DNA of 31,405 nucleotides from SIG575 sp964474295 (GTDB taxonomy: Bacteria > Bacillota > Clostridia > Oscillospirales > Acutalibacteraceae), in NCBI GenBank assembly GCA_964474295.1, contig CAYYRN010000021.1, positions 1 to 31,405 on the forward strand, written 5' to 3'. Made by a program: the position numbers and the translations under genes. Shown here in pieces: positions 16,013 through 24,052 of this stretch. The notes below the pieces were generated by a model. The model was not told the origin of the DNA. It saw nothing but the letters and a program-made list of their open reading frames with translations, and searched no databases. How positions within the stretch are numbered: the first letter of the stretch is position 1; every line of letters begins with the position of its first letter.

Positions 16013-16847
16013 TAAAATTTGACTTTATTACTTTTTCCGAAAGCCGCAGCGTCACAAAGTCGAACATCAGCGTTCCGTATTTTCCGCCCGCTTTGAGAGG
16101 ATAAATCAAAAACTTTCCGTTTACTTTTTTTGCATTAAAACGAGGAATGACGGGCAAGCCTGCCGTTGAAAGGTAATTCAATATAAAGACATCGCCGTAT
16201 TTTTCACCGCTGTCAAGCAAGGGTTTGACTGCTTTGTGCCACTTTTTGTTTCTTAAAAGCCCGTATCTGTCTTGAACGATTACGGAATCTGCCGCATTGG
16301 GTGAAAATTTTTCGCAGGAGCTTTCTTTTGTTCCGCCCTGGTCGGGCATAGAAGTAAAATCAACACCGATATCTCCCAAATCGGAATCGGTTCTTCTTAC
16401 CAAAACAATTTTTCCCCTCACTTCACCGAGAAGCGGTATTCTGTTTTCGATATACCATTTTTCGGGATTAGCCTTGATAAAACCGTCATAAAGCAGGCGA
16501 AGACATTCGGCACTGCTTTTTCCCCTATCCATCTTAAACAAAAGCATTACCGTTTCGGAGGGGTTACTGTCAAGAAAGCCGTAAACATCTTTTATGATAT
16601 CGTAAACGGTAAGCACTTTTCCGAATCGGCTTTTTTTACATACGCAAAAAGAGTGGACGGCTTTTGCACCGTTAACTCTTATATCAAGCGCTCTTACACC
16701 TATTTGAAGCTGTTCGGAAACAGACATATTTTGGCATCTTGAAAACAGCGAAAAGGAGCAGAATTTTGTTGAGGAATCGTGCGTACCCGGAATATTCAAG
16801 TCTTTTAAAGATTTGAGGTCATCTATATTTTTCATCCAATTATTCAT
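16005..16847 (-). CDS. Phosphatidylinositol-specific phospholipase C-like protein
   Basis: The 280-residue product matches the bacterial PI-PLC X domain. LNIPGTHDSS gives the first catalytic His (H23) and neighbouring Asp, and GVRALDIRVNG gives the Asp-Arg pair. AVHSF gives the second His (about H65), and a late MFDFV holds a possible final catalytic Asp. Such enzymes cleave phosphatidylinositol to cyclic inositol phosphate and diacylglycerol. Unlike the secreted Bacillus and Listeria enzymes it has no signal peptide or anchor, so it may act inside the cell or have another substrate (inference). The start at 16847 has only a weak ribosome site and could move. It stands alone between two terminators. 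Confidence 0.85.
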   Translation of the reverse strand: MNNWMKNIDDLKSLKDLNIPGTHDSSTKFCSFSLFSRCQNMSVSEQLQIGVRALDIRVNGAKAVHSFCVCKKSRFGKVLTVYDIIKDVYGFLDSNPSETVMLLFKMDRGKSSAECLRLLYDGFIKANPEKWYIENRIPLLGEVRGKIVLVRRTDSDLGDIGVDFTSMPDQGGTKESSCEKFSPNAADSVIVQDRYGLLRNKKWHKAVKPLLDSGEKYGDVFILNYLSTAGLPVIPRFNAKKVNGKFLIYPLKAGGKYGTLMFDFVTLRLSEKVIKSNFTL

Positions 16848-16864
16848 AGCTTTTTATAACAACA

Positions 16865-16892
16865 CGGGGCTTCGGCAAAAACCGAAACCCCG
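16865..16892 (-). terminator. Terminator after the ACT-domain gene
   Basis: CGGGG-TTTCGG with CCGAAG-CCCCG makes an 11-bp GC-rich stem (16865-16875 with 16882-16892) directly after the ACT gene stop. The tail TGTTGTTAT on the minus strand is only moderately T-rich. It closes the arylacetate cluster. Confidence 0.75.
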
Positions 16893-16898
16893 ACTTTC

Positions 16899-17330
16899 TT
16901 AAAGATTTTTTATGTCGTCCTTGCTTACTAACTTAACACCGTTTGTTTCAAGAATTTTCATTGCCTTGTTGTTATCCTCAACACGAACAACAACATAAGC
17001 ATACTGCTTTGAAATTGTTATGAAAGCATACATATACTCAACGTTAATTCCGTTTGTGTAAAGAAGCTCCATAACTCTCGAAAGGCTTCCCGGTTCGTCT
17101 GTTATCGCAACACCGACAACTTCCGTAATCGAAACGATGCAGTCATTCTTCTGCAATACCTTTTTAGCTTTTTCTTCATCGCTTACAATAAGACGCAAAA
17201 TACCGAAATCCTTGGTGTCGGCAATTGACATAGCACGGATATCAATATTTTCTTCGGCAAGAATGTGTGTAATCTCACCGAGCGCACCCGCCTTGTTTTC
17301 AACGAAAATTGACAATTGATTGATAGTCAT
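16899..17330 (-). CDS. Tandem ACT-domain protein
   Basis: The 143-residue product consists of two ACT domains: QLSIFVENKAGALGEITHIL (about 4-70) and VGVAITDEPGSLSRVMELL (about 72-140). The glycine-containing KAGAL and EPGSL turns are where ACT domains bind amino acids at dimer interfaces. There is no catalytic domain, so it probably senses an amino acid. Proteins of this type are often next to paaK and iorAB genes, as here, 13 bases after paaK. A role in tuning the ligase or oxidoreductase by an aromatic amino acid is inference. GGAGG precedes the ATG. Last gene of the cluster. Confidence 0.88.
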   Translation of the reverse strand: MTINQLSIFVENKAGALGEITHILAEENIDIRAMSIADTKDFGILRLIVSDEEKAKKVLQKNDCIVSITEVVGVAITDEPGSLSRVMELLYTNGINVEYMYAFITISKQYAYVVVRVEDNNKAMKILETNGVKLVSKDDIKNL

Positions 17331-17343
17331 AATATGCCTCCTT

Positions 17344-18642
17344 TTATTTCTTTCTGTTATCTATAACACGCTTTGCTTTGCCCTCGGAGCGTGCAATTGT
17401 GTTCGGAGCAACGAGCTTAACATCGGCAGCTATACCGAGAAGTGATTTTAAGCCTTCTTCGATTTTATGCTCTGCCTTTGAAATTTCCGTCACCGTATCG
17501 GAGAACAGCTTATCCGACATTTCAACCTGAACCTCGATAGTATCACGGTTGTTTACCCTGTCAACAACAATCTGATAATTCGGTGTGTATCCCATATTGA
17601 GAAGAACCGTTTCGATTTGCGATGGGAATACGTTAACACCCCTGATAATAAGCATATCGTCCGTTCTGCCCATAGGCTTCGACATTTTAACAAACGTTCT
17701 GCCGCAGGAGCATTTTTCGTGCGAAAGGATTGCTATATCCCTTGTTCTGTAACGGATAAGCGGAAAAGCCTCCTTTGTAATGCAGGTGAAAACGATTTCG
17801 CCGGGTACACCGTCGGGAACGGGTTTGCCCGTGTCGGGGTCAAGAGCTTCGATTATAAAGTGGTCTTCGTTTACGTGCATACCCGTCTGTTCGGAACATT
17901 CGTATGCGACACCCGGCCCCATTATTTCGGTAAGTCCGTAAACATCATATGCTTTAATATTGAGCTTTTCTTCAAGCTGAAGACGCATTTCCTGTGTCCA
18001 GGGTTCCGCACCGAAAATACCTGCTTTAAGGGGAAGCTTTGATGTATCTATGCCCTGCTTTTCCATAGTTTCCGCAATGTACATAGCGTATGAGGGAGTG
18101 CAACAAAGAACATCCGAGCCGAAATCCTGAAGTATTGTTATCTGACGTGCGGTATTGCCGCTCGAAACGGGAATCGCAAGTGCGCCGAGCTTTGTGGCAC
18201 CGCCGTGAAATCCGAATCCGCCCGTAAAAAGACCGTAACCGTAAGAAACGTGAACCTTTGAGCTTTTATCCGCACCTGTTGCAACAAGCTGACGAGCGCA
18301 AATATCGTTCCAAATTTCCAAATCGTTCGCAGTGTAGCCTGCCACTGTTTGCTTGCCTGTTGTTCCGCTTGAAGCGTGAACTCTGACAACATCATCCATA
18401 CTGCAGGCAAAAAGTCCGTAAGGATAAGTGTCTCTTAAATCCTGCTTGCAGGTAAAGGGAAGCTTGCTTAAATCATCAATCGACTTAATATCCTCCGGCT
18501 TTACACCTGCTTCGTCCATTTTTGCTTTGTAGTAAGGTACGTTTTCATAAACCCTTTTTACGGTTTTCAAAAGACGCTCGTTTTGCCACTGCGTGATTTG
18601 CTCGCGAGAGGCGGTTTCGATTTCTTCCTGCCAATACTTCAT
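17344..18642 (-). CDS. paaK: Phenylacetate-CoA ligase (first copy, next to iorB)
   Basis: This adenylate-forming enzyme joins arylacetate and CoA using ATP, releasing AMP and PPi. The 432-residue product has the phosphate-binding loop HASSGTTGKQT (about 89-99), the adenine-binding YGLTEIMGPGVAYEC, the RYRTRDI hinge region and a short CSCGR cysteine motif. The C-terminal domain contains GVNVFPSQIE. The ATG at 18642 has an AAGAG site; the TTG at 18651 abuts it and is rejected. It lies 17 bases after iorB and 13 bases before the ACT gene. With IorAB it links arylpyruvates to free arylacetates. The exact aryl substrate (phenyl-, indolyl- or hydroxyphenylacetate) is not readable. Confidence 0.93.
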   Translation of the reverse strand: MKYWQEEIETASREQITQWQNERLLKTVKRVYENVPYYKAKMDEAGVKPEDIKSIDDLSKLPFTCKQDLRDTYPYGLFACSMDDVVRVHASSGTTGKQTVAGYTANDLEIWNDICARQLVATGADKSSKVHVSYGYGLFTGGFGFHGGATKLGALAIPVSSGNTARQITILQDFGSDVLCCTPSYAMYIAETMEKQGIDTSKLPLKAGIFGAEPWTQEMRLQLEEKLNIKAYDVYGLTEIMGPGVAYECSEQTGMHVNEDHFIIEALDPDTGKPVPDGVPGEIVFTCITKEAFPLIRYRTRDIAILSHEKCSCGRTFVKMSKPMGRTDDMLIIRGVNVFPSQIETVLLNMGYTPNYQIVVDRVNNRDTIEVQVEMSDKLFSDTVTEISKAEHKIEEGLKSLLGIAADVKLVAPNTIARSEGKAKRVIDNRKK

Positions 18643-18659
18643 AAAATCCAACTCTTTTC

Positions 18660-19232
18660 TTAATAATTATATCCAAGCGAAAGTGCTTTTTTGTTAAGTT
18701 CGATAAACTTAGGCTTAACCGACTGTGCCAATGCCTCTTCCCATTTTTCGTAATCGATATGGAAATATTTTGCAAGTCTGCCGATAAGCACAACGTTAAC
18801 AGCCTTTGATGAGCCTGCCTGCTCTGCCAAAGACAAAGCATCGACAGCATCGATATCAAGTCCCTTTTGGGAAAGCTCTGCGAGAATATCGGCAGGATAT
18901 TCCGCCGCACCCGTAATTACCGGCATGGGGTCGATTTGCTGGGTGTTGACAATAAGCTTTCCGCCTTTTTTCAAGCAGTGCGCCCATCTTGCACCTTCAA
19001 GCTTTTCAAAGGAAATTACAAAATCGGCTTCGCCCTCCTCGATTATGGGTGAATAAACCTTTTCGCCGTATCTTACATACGTTACAACCGAGCCGCCTCG
19101 CTGGCTCATTCCGTGAACCTCGGAAACCTTAACGTCATACCCTTCGTTCATAAGAACTCTACCGAGAAGCTTACTTGCAAGAAGTGACCCTTGACCGCCT
19201 ACTCCGACAATCATTATGCTTTTTGTTTCCAT
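18660..19232 (-). CDS. iorB: Indolepyruvate:ferredoxin oxidoreductase beta subunit
   Basis: IorB carries the gamma-type domain of 2-oxoacid:ferredoxin oxidoreductases. The 190-residue product starts METKSIMIVGVGGQGSLLAS, the usual opening, and has SEVHGMSQRGGSVVTYVRYG, a family signature. It works with IorA to oxidise arylpyruvate plus CoA to aryl-acetyl-CoA, CO2 and reduced ferredoxin, or the reverse. A GTG at 19241 overlaps the iorA stop, but the GGAGGAG upstream is better spaced for the ATG at 19232. The gene pair is tightly packed, as is normal for this complex. Confidence 0.95.
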   Translation of the reverse strand: METKSIMIVGVGGQGSLLASKLLGRVLMNEGYDVKVSEVHGMSQRGGSVVTYVRYGEKVYSPIIEEGEADFVISFEKLEGARWAHCLKKGGKLIVNTQQIDPMPVITGAAEYPADILAELSQKGLDIDAVDALSLAEQAGSSKAVNVVLIGRLAKYFHIDYEKWEEALAQSVKPKFIELNKKALSLGYNY

Positions 19233-19237
19233 CGTAA

Positions 19238-20974
19238 TCACTCCTCCCCTTTTATGGCATCAAATGCACAAAGCTGCTCGCACACACCGCAGCCGACACA
19301 AAGAGTTTCGTCAATGTCGGCTTTTTTGTTATGTATTCTGATTGCGGGACAGCCGAGCTTCATACATTTTTTGCAGCCCTTACATTTATCCGTATCAACC
19401 TTTACGGGCTTTTTCGGTTTAACATATTTCAAAAGAACGCAAGGTCTTCTTGAAATAATAACAGACGGTTCTTCCGCTTCAAGCTCTTCCTTTACCGCCT
19501 TATCGCACTCGATAAGATTGTACGGGTCAACAACTCTAACCCTTTTTATACCGATTGCACGGCAGAAAGATTCCAAATCTATTTTTGATGCGGGGTCGCC
19601 TTTGATGTTGTAGCCTGTTGTGGGGTTCTGCTGATGTCCCGTCATACCCGTTATGGAGTTATCGAGAATTATGACGGTAGAATTTGAAGCATTATATGCG
19701 ATATTCACAAGTCCCGTCATACCCGAATGCATAAATGTCGAATCACCTATTACCGCAACCGACTTCTTTTCGCCTTTTTCGCCCATAGCTTTGTTAAAGC
19801 CGTGAAGTCCCGAAACGGAGGCTCCCATACAGAGCGTTGTATCGATTGCCGCCAATGGTTGCTGTGCACCGAGAGTATAACATCCGATATCGCCGCTTAC
19901 AGTGACTTTATTTTGCGAAAGAGTGTAGAACATTCCTCTGTGAGGACATCCGGCACACATTACGGGAGGTCTTACGGGCAAAACCGTATCGGGAGATATA
20001 CTTTCTTTCTTTTCGATTCCGAAAACCTCGGCAATTGTTTTTTGAGAATACTCGCCCAAAGGAGTAAACAGTTCTTTGCCCTCAACGGCAATGCCGAGAT
20101 TTTTGCAATGACTTTCAATTATTCCGTCAAGTTCTTCTATAACAACAAGCCTTTTGACCTTTGAAGCGAAATCCTTGATTTTGTTCACGGGAAGCGGATT
20201 TACCATTCCGATTTTCAAAACGCTTACGGAATTGCCGAAAATTTCTTTAACATACTGGTAGGATGCACCTGAGGTAATAATGCCAAGCTCTGTGCCGCCC
20301 ATTTCCGTTTTGTTGAAAACATCTTCTTCCGAAATTTCGTTTCTGATTTTTTCGGTTCTTTCCTCAACAAACGGATGACGTTTTTTCGCCATACCCGGCA
20401 TCATAACATATTTTGAAATGTTTTTTTCGTATTCTTTCTGTTCAACACACTCTCTTGATGATGTTTCGACAATGCTTTGTGAATGAGCTATTCTCGTACA
20501 CATTCTCAAAAGCACGGGTGTGTCGTATTTTTCGGAAATTTCAAAAGCCTTTTTTGCAAAAGCCAAACATTCCGAAGAATCGGCAGGCTCAAGCATAGGA
20601 ACCTTTGCGGCAATTGCATAGTGGCGTGAATCCTGCTCGTTTTGCGATGAGTGCATACCGGGATCATCCGCAACGCAGATAATCAAGCCTCCGTTAACGC
20701 CTGTATATGACATAGTGAAAAGCGGGTCGGCTGCAACATTAAGTCCGACGTGTTTCATAGCGCAGGCACTTCTTTTTCCCGCAAGAGATGCACCGAAAGC
20801 CACTTCGGTTGCAACTTTTTCGTTAGGCGCCCATTCGCAATAAATTTCTTCATATTCGCTTGCAAATTCGGTAATTTCGGTACTCGGCGTACCGGGATAG
20901 CTTGAAACCACCGAACATCCGGCTTCAAACAAGCCTCTGGCAACGGCAGCGTTACCGATCATAATTTCTTTCAA
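19238..20974 (-). CDS. iorA: Indolepyruvate:ferredoxin oxidoreductase alpha subunit
   Basis: IorA is the thiamine-diphosphate subunit. The 578-residue product starts MKEIMIGNAAVARGLFEAG, has PGTPSTEI and NEKVATEVAFGAS in the pyrimidine-binding part, and a TPP-binding GDSTFMHSG with a later NIAY and LDN. The C-terminus holds two 4Fe-4S motifs, CKGCKKCMKLGCP and CVGCGVCEQLC. The second cluster set looks complete, while the first has the shorter CxxxxC ending seen in other IorA proteins. An open extension to 21001 (TTG) exists, but AAGGTGG sits 8 bases before the TTG at 20974, which gives the family's normal start. First gene after a leader hairpin. Confidence 0.96.
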   Translation of the reverse strand: MKEIMIGNAAVARGLFEAGCSVVSSYPGTPSTEITEFASEYEEIYCEWAPNEKVATEVAFGASLAGKRSACAMKHVGLNVAADPLFTMSYTGVNGGLIICVADDPGMHSSQNEQDSRHYAIAAKVPMLEPADSSECLAFAKKAFEISEKYDTPVLLRMCTRIAHSQSIVETSSRECVEQKEYEKNISKYVMMPGMAKKRHPFVEERTEKIRNEISEEDVFNKTEMGGTELGIITSGASYQYVKEIFGNSVSVLKIGMVNPLPVNKIKDFASKVKRLVVIEELDGIIESHCKNLGIAVEGKELFTPLGEYSQKTIAEVFGIEKKESISPDTVLPVRPPVMCAGCPHRGMFYTLSQNKVTVSGDIGCYTLGAQQPLAAIDTTLCMGASVSGLHGFNKAMGEKGEKKSVAVIGDSTFMHSGMTGLVNIAYNASNSTVIILDNSITGMTGHQQNPTTGYNIKGDPASKIDLESFCRAIGIKRVRVVDPYNLIECDKAVKEELEAEEPSVIISRRPCVLLKYVKPKKPVKVDTDKCKGCKKCMKLGCPAIRIHNKKADIDETLCVGCGVCEQLCAFDAIKGEE

Positions 20975-21017
20975 CTTTACTTCCACCTTTTCAAAAAGCA
21001 AAATGCTTCAAACTGTA

Positions 21018-21050
21018 AAAGCCGAACATACAATTAAAATGTTCGGCTTT
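21018..21050 (-). terminator. Hairpin between paaK copy 2 and iorA (terminator or leader element)
   Basis: AAAGCCGAACAT (21018-21029) pairs perfectly with ATGTTCGGCTTT (21039-21050) around a 9-base loop. On the minus strand the stem ends in TTTT then ACAG, a short tail. It may end the symporter-paaK transcript, or, if the promoter at 21060-21088 is used, form the first structure of the iorA leader. Confidence 0.6.
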
Positions 21051-21059
21051 CTAATACTA

Positions 21060-21088
21060 AATATATACTATTTCGCTTTAAAAATCAA
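21060..21088 (-). promoter_or_regulatory. Candidate promoter of iorAB-paaK-ACT
   Basis: Minus-strand TTGATT (21083-21088), 17 bases, TATATT (21060-21065). The -35 overlaps the stop codon of the upstream paaK copy. If used, the RNA starts only a few bases before the hairpin at 21018-21050. Consensus match is moderate. Confidence 0.45.
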
Positions 21089-22401
21089 GCCTCTGCTTCA
21101 TTTCTTTTGTCAATAATTCTTTTTGCTTTTCCCTCGTATCTTTTAAGCGAACGAGGTGCCACAAGAGACACCTTTGCGCTGATTCCCAATACGGTACGAA
21201 GCTTTGCAACAGCAAAATTTCTCAATTCCTCAAGCTTTGCGTAATTTTCAAGCAGTGACGCATCAACAAGCTCGATTCTCACTTCAAGATAGTCGGTATA
21301 ATTTTTTCTCGTAAGTACAAGCTCATAATGAGGTGAAATGCCCTCGATTTGTGCAAGCACGCTTTCAATCTGTGACGGGAAAACATTCACACCTCTTATT
21401 TTAAGCATATCGTCTGCTCTGCCGCCGACTTTTTCCATTCTGCAATGGGTTCTTCCGCATTTGCAGGTATCGTAATTAAGCCTTGTTATATCCTTCGTTC
21501 TGTAACGAAGCATCGGTATACCCTCTTTTGTAAGAGTTGTAACTACCAATTCGCCTTTTTCACCGGCAAGCTTTCTTTCACCCGTTTCACTGTCTATAAT
21601 TTCGGGCAGGAAATGGTCCTCCGCAAAATGAAGTCCGTCACGCTCTATACACTCGCCCGAAACACCGGGACCCATAAGCTCACTCATACCGTAGTTATCG
21701 GTTGAGAAAAGACCGAAGCCTTTTTCGATTTTGTCACGAAGCTCCATCGTACAACCTTCCGAGCCGAACAAGCCGATGCGTAATTTCAGCTCATCATTTG
21801 TTATTCCCATATCGTGAGCAACCTCGCTCATATACATAGCGTAAGACGGTGTACTGATAAGAACCGTTGTTCCGAAATCTTTAAGGAGCATTGCCTGCTT
21901 TTCCGTGTTTCCGCTTGAAACGGGAATAACGGCACATCCTAACTTTTCAAGACCGTAATGCAAGCCGAGAGCGCCCGTAAAAAGTCCGTATCCGAACGAA
22001 TTCTGAGCAATGTCTTCATCATTCACACCAACCGCGGCACAAAGCCTTGCCACGCAGTCACTCCAATTGTTAAGGTCGTTTCTTGTGTAACCCACAACAG
22101 TCGGCTTTCCCGTAGTTCCGCTTGAAGCGTGGATACGCACGATATCCTTCATTTTAGCACCGAAAAGTCCGTAAGGATAATTATCTCTTATATCGGCTTT
22201 CGTTGTAAAAGGTATGTATTGAATATCGGAAAGGCTTTTGATTTTTTCCGCAGTTACACCCGCATCACCAAGTCTTTTTGCATAAAACGGAACGTTCCTT
22301 ATGCTGTAATCGACAATCCATTTAAGCCTTTCAAGCTGAAGCTCTTCAATTTTTTTTCTCGGCATCGTTTCGATGTCTTTTTGGAAAAACATTTCTTTCA
22401 T
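21085..22401 (-). CDS. paaK: Phenylacetate-CoA ligase (second copy, next to the symporter)
   Basis: A 438-residue paralogue of the ligase at 17344-18642 with the same layout: HASSGTTGKPT (91-101), NYGMSELMGPGVSGEC, RYRTKDITRL, a CKCGR motif and GVNVFPSQIE. The two differ throughout, so this is an old duplication or separate acquisition and may differ in aryl substrate. The ATG at 22401 has AAAGGAT upstream. It starts 14 bases after the symporter stop, so uptake and CoA activation of an arylacetate would be coupled at the transcript level (inference). Confidence 0.93.
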   Translation of the reverse strand: MKEMFFQKDIETMPRKKIEELQLERLKWIVDYSIRNVPFYAKRLGDAGVTAEKIKSLSDIQYIPFTTKADIRDNYPYGLFGAKMKDIVRIHASSGTTGKPTVVGYTRNDLNNWSDCVARLCAAVGVNDEDIAQNSFGYGLFTGALGLHYGLEKLGCAVIPVSSGNTEKQAMLLKDFGTTVLISTPSYAMYMSEVAHDMGITNDELKLRIGLFGSEGCTMELRDKIEKGFGLFSTDNYGMSELMGPGVSGECIERDGLHFAEDHFLPEIIDSETGERKLAGEKGELVVTTLTKEGIPMLRYRTKDITRLNYDTCKCGRTHCRMEKVGGRADDMLKIRGVNVFPSQIESVLAQIEGISPHYELVLTRKNYTDYLEVRIELVDASLLENYAKLEELRNFAVAKLRTVLGISAKVSLVAPRSLKRYEGKAKRIIDKRNEAEA

Positions 22402-22415
22402 ATCAACTATCCTTT

Positions 22416-23966
22416 TTAATTTTCTTTGAGCATATGCTTGCTCGTAGATTTGACTTCCTCATTATAACATTCAAACATCTTATCGACTTTTTTCTTATCA
22501 ACCGTTTTTTGAGTAAGCAAGCTTACAACGGGAACCACAACAAAACCTACAAGCATTGCGAAAACACCCGCATTAATCGGTGATTGAAGAAGTTCGGGGA
22601 AAATATCCTTGCAGAACATATTGAGAATCATAATTCCGGCGCCTATAACAAAGTTGACATAAACTGCCGCCTTTGTTGTCTTTTTCCAATAAAGTGCGAA
22701 AAGGAACGGTGCCAAAAAAGCTCCCGCAAGAGCGCCCCAGGAAATTCCCATAAGCTGTGCGATAAATGTTACGGACGATTTTGCCTGAATTACGGCAATC
22801 ACCGCAGAAACAGCTATGAAGAAAACTACAAACAATCTCATTATAGTCAATTTTGACTTTTCTTTCAAGTCTTTTTTGCTGACAGGCTCAATAAAATCGA
22901 GAGTAATTGTCGAGCTTGAAGTAAGAACAAGAGAAGAAAGCGTTGACATTGATGCGGAAAGAACAAGAATTACCACAATTGCAATAAGAATTTCCGGTAA
23001 ATTTTCAAGCATTGCGGGAATAATACTGTCATAAATTATCGCACCGTCCGCAGAATACTCGATTTTATCGCCGTAAAGTCTTCCGAATCCGCCGAGGAAA
23101 TAACATCCGCCCGCAACGATAAGTGCAAACAAGGTTGAAACCACGGTGCCTGTTTTTATTGATTTTTCATCCTTAATCGCATAAAACTTGCCGACCATTT
23201 GAGGAAGTCCCCATGTGCCGAGAGAAGTCAAAATTACAACTCCTATGAGATTTACAAGATCGGGACCGAAGAAAGATGTAAACGCTCCCGCCTGCGATGA
23301 ACCTTCGGCAGGTATCAGCGAAAGGCTTTCAATCGCCGCAGTAAATCCGCCCTGTGTTTTGAGGACAGCCAAAACTACCGCCACAATTCCGAAAAGCATA
23401 ATTATTCCCTGAATCAAATCGTTAATTGCGGTTGCCATATAACCGCCGATGACAACATATATGCCCGTAAGCACCGCCATTGCCACAACGCAAACCGTAT
23501 AATCAACACTGAATGCCATTTCAAAAAGTCTTGAAAGTCCGTTGAAAAGAGATGCCGTGTAAGGAATGAGGAACACGAAAACAAGAACGGATGCAAAAAT
23601 TTTAAGCGGATTGCTTTCAAAGCGTTTTCCGAAAAATTCAGGCATAGTTTTGCTTGACAAATGCTGTGTCATAACTCTTGTTCTTCTGCCCAAAGCATTC
23701 CATGCGAAAAGAGAACCTATAAAAGCGTTTCCGAGTCCTATCCACGTTGCCGCAAGTCCGTATTTCCAGCCGAACTGACCTGCATATCCGATAAATATTA
23801 CGGCAGAAAAATACGAAGTTCCGTAGCTGAAAGCAGTAAGCCACGGGCCTACACTTCTGCCGCCGAGAACAAAACCGTTAACATCCGTTGAATGACGGCG
23901 GCAATAAACACCGACACCGATCATAACAACAACAAACACTGCAAGGAATAAAATTTTTACCAACAT
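22416..23966 (-). CDS. Sodium:solute symporter (SSS family)
   Basis: The 516-residue product has about 13 hydrophobic helices and the SSS hallmarks: an early GGRSVGPWLTAFSYGTSYFS, the GGYMATAINDLIQG segment after helix 5, and SASMSTLSSLVLTSSSTI in helix 8, where the sodium site lies. PutP, PanF and acetate/phenylacetate carriers belong here; sequence alone does not fix the substrate. Its position directly before paaK argues for arylacetate or another aromatic carboxylate, driven by sodium (inference). GGAG lies upstream of the ATG at 23966. It is divergent from the amidohydrolase gene. Confidence 0.92.
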   Translation of the reverse strand: MLVKILFLAVFVVVMIGVGVYCRRHSTDVNGFVLGGRSVGPWLTAFSYGTSYFSAVIFIGYAGQFGWKYGLAATWIGLGNAFIGSLFAWNALGRRTRVMTQHLSSKTMPEFFGKRFESNPLKIFASVLVFVFLIPYTASLFNGLSRLFEMAFSVDYTVCVVAMAVLTGIYVVIGGYMATAINDLIQGIIMLFGIVAVVLAVLKTQGGFTAAIESLSLIPAEGSSQAGAFTSFFGPDLVNLIGVVILTSLGTWGLPQMVGKFYAIKDEKSIKTGTVVSTLFALIVAGGCYFLGGFGRLYGDKIEYSADGAIIYDSIIPAMLENLPEILIAIVVILVLSASMSTLSSLVLTSSSTITLDFIEPVSKKDLKEKSKLTIMRLFVVFFIAVSAVIAVIQAKSSVTFIAQLMGISWGALAGAFLAPFLFALYWKKTTKAAVYVNFVIGAGIMILNMFCKDIFPELLQSPINAGVFAMLVGFVVVPVVSLLTQKTVDKKKVDKMFECYNEEVKSTSKHMLKEN

Positions 23967-23988
23967 TTTCCCATCTCCGTTTTTTTGT

Positions 23989-24017
23989 TTGACTTATTAT
24001 GTAAAACAATGTAAAAT
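23989..24017 (+). promoter_or_regulatory. Sigma-A type promoter of the amidohydrolase gene
   Basis: TTGACT (23989-23994), 17 bases, TAAAAT (24012-24017), 35 bases before the start codon at 24053. A minus-strand TATAAT at 24016-24021 that could serve the symporter overlaps its -10, but lacks a good -35. Confidence 0.75.
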
Positions 24018-24052
24018 TATACACTGTAATCACCCATAAAGGATTTGATAAT

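Noticed and set aside
17344..22401. Recent tandem duplication of paaK
   Set aside because: The two proteins share motifs but differ all along their length; no DNA-level repeat is evident.
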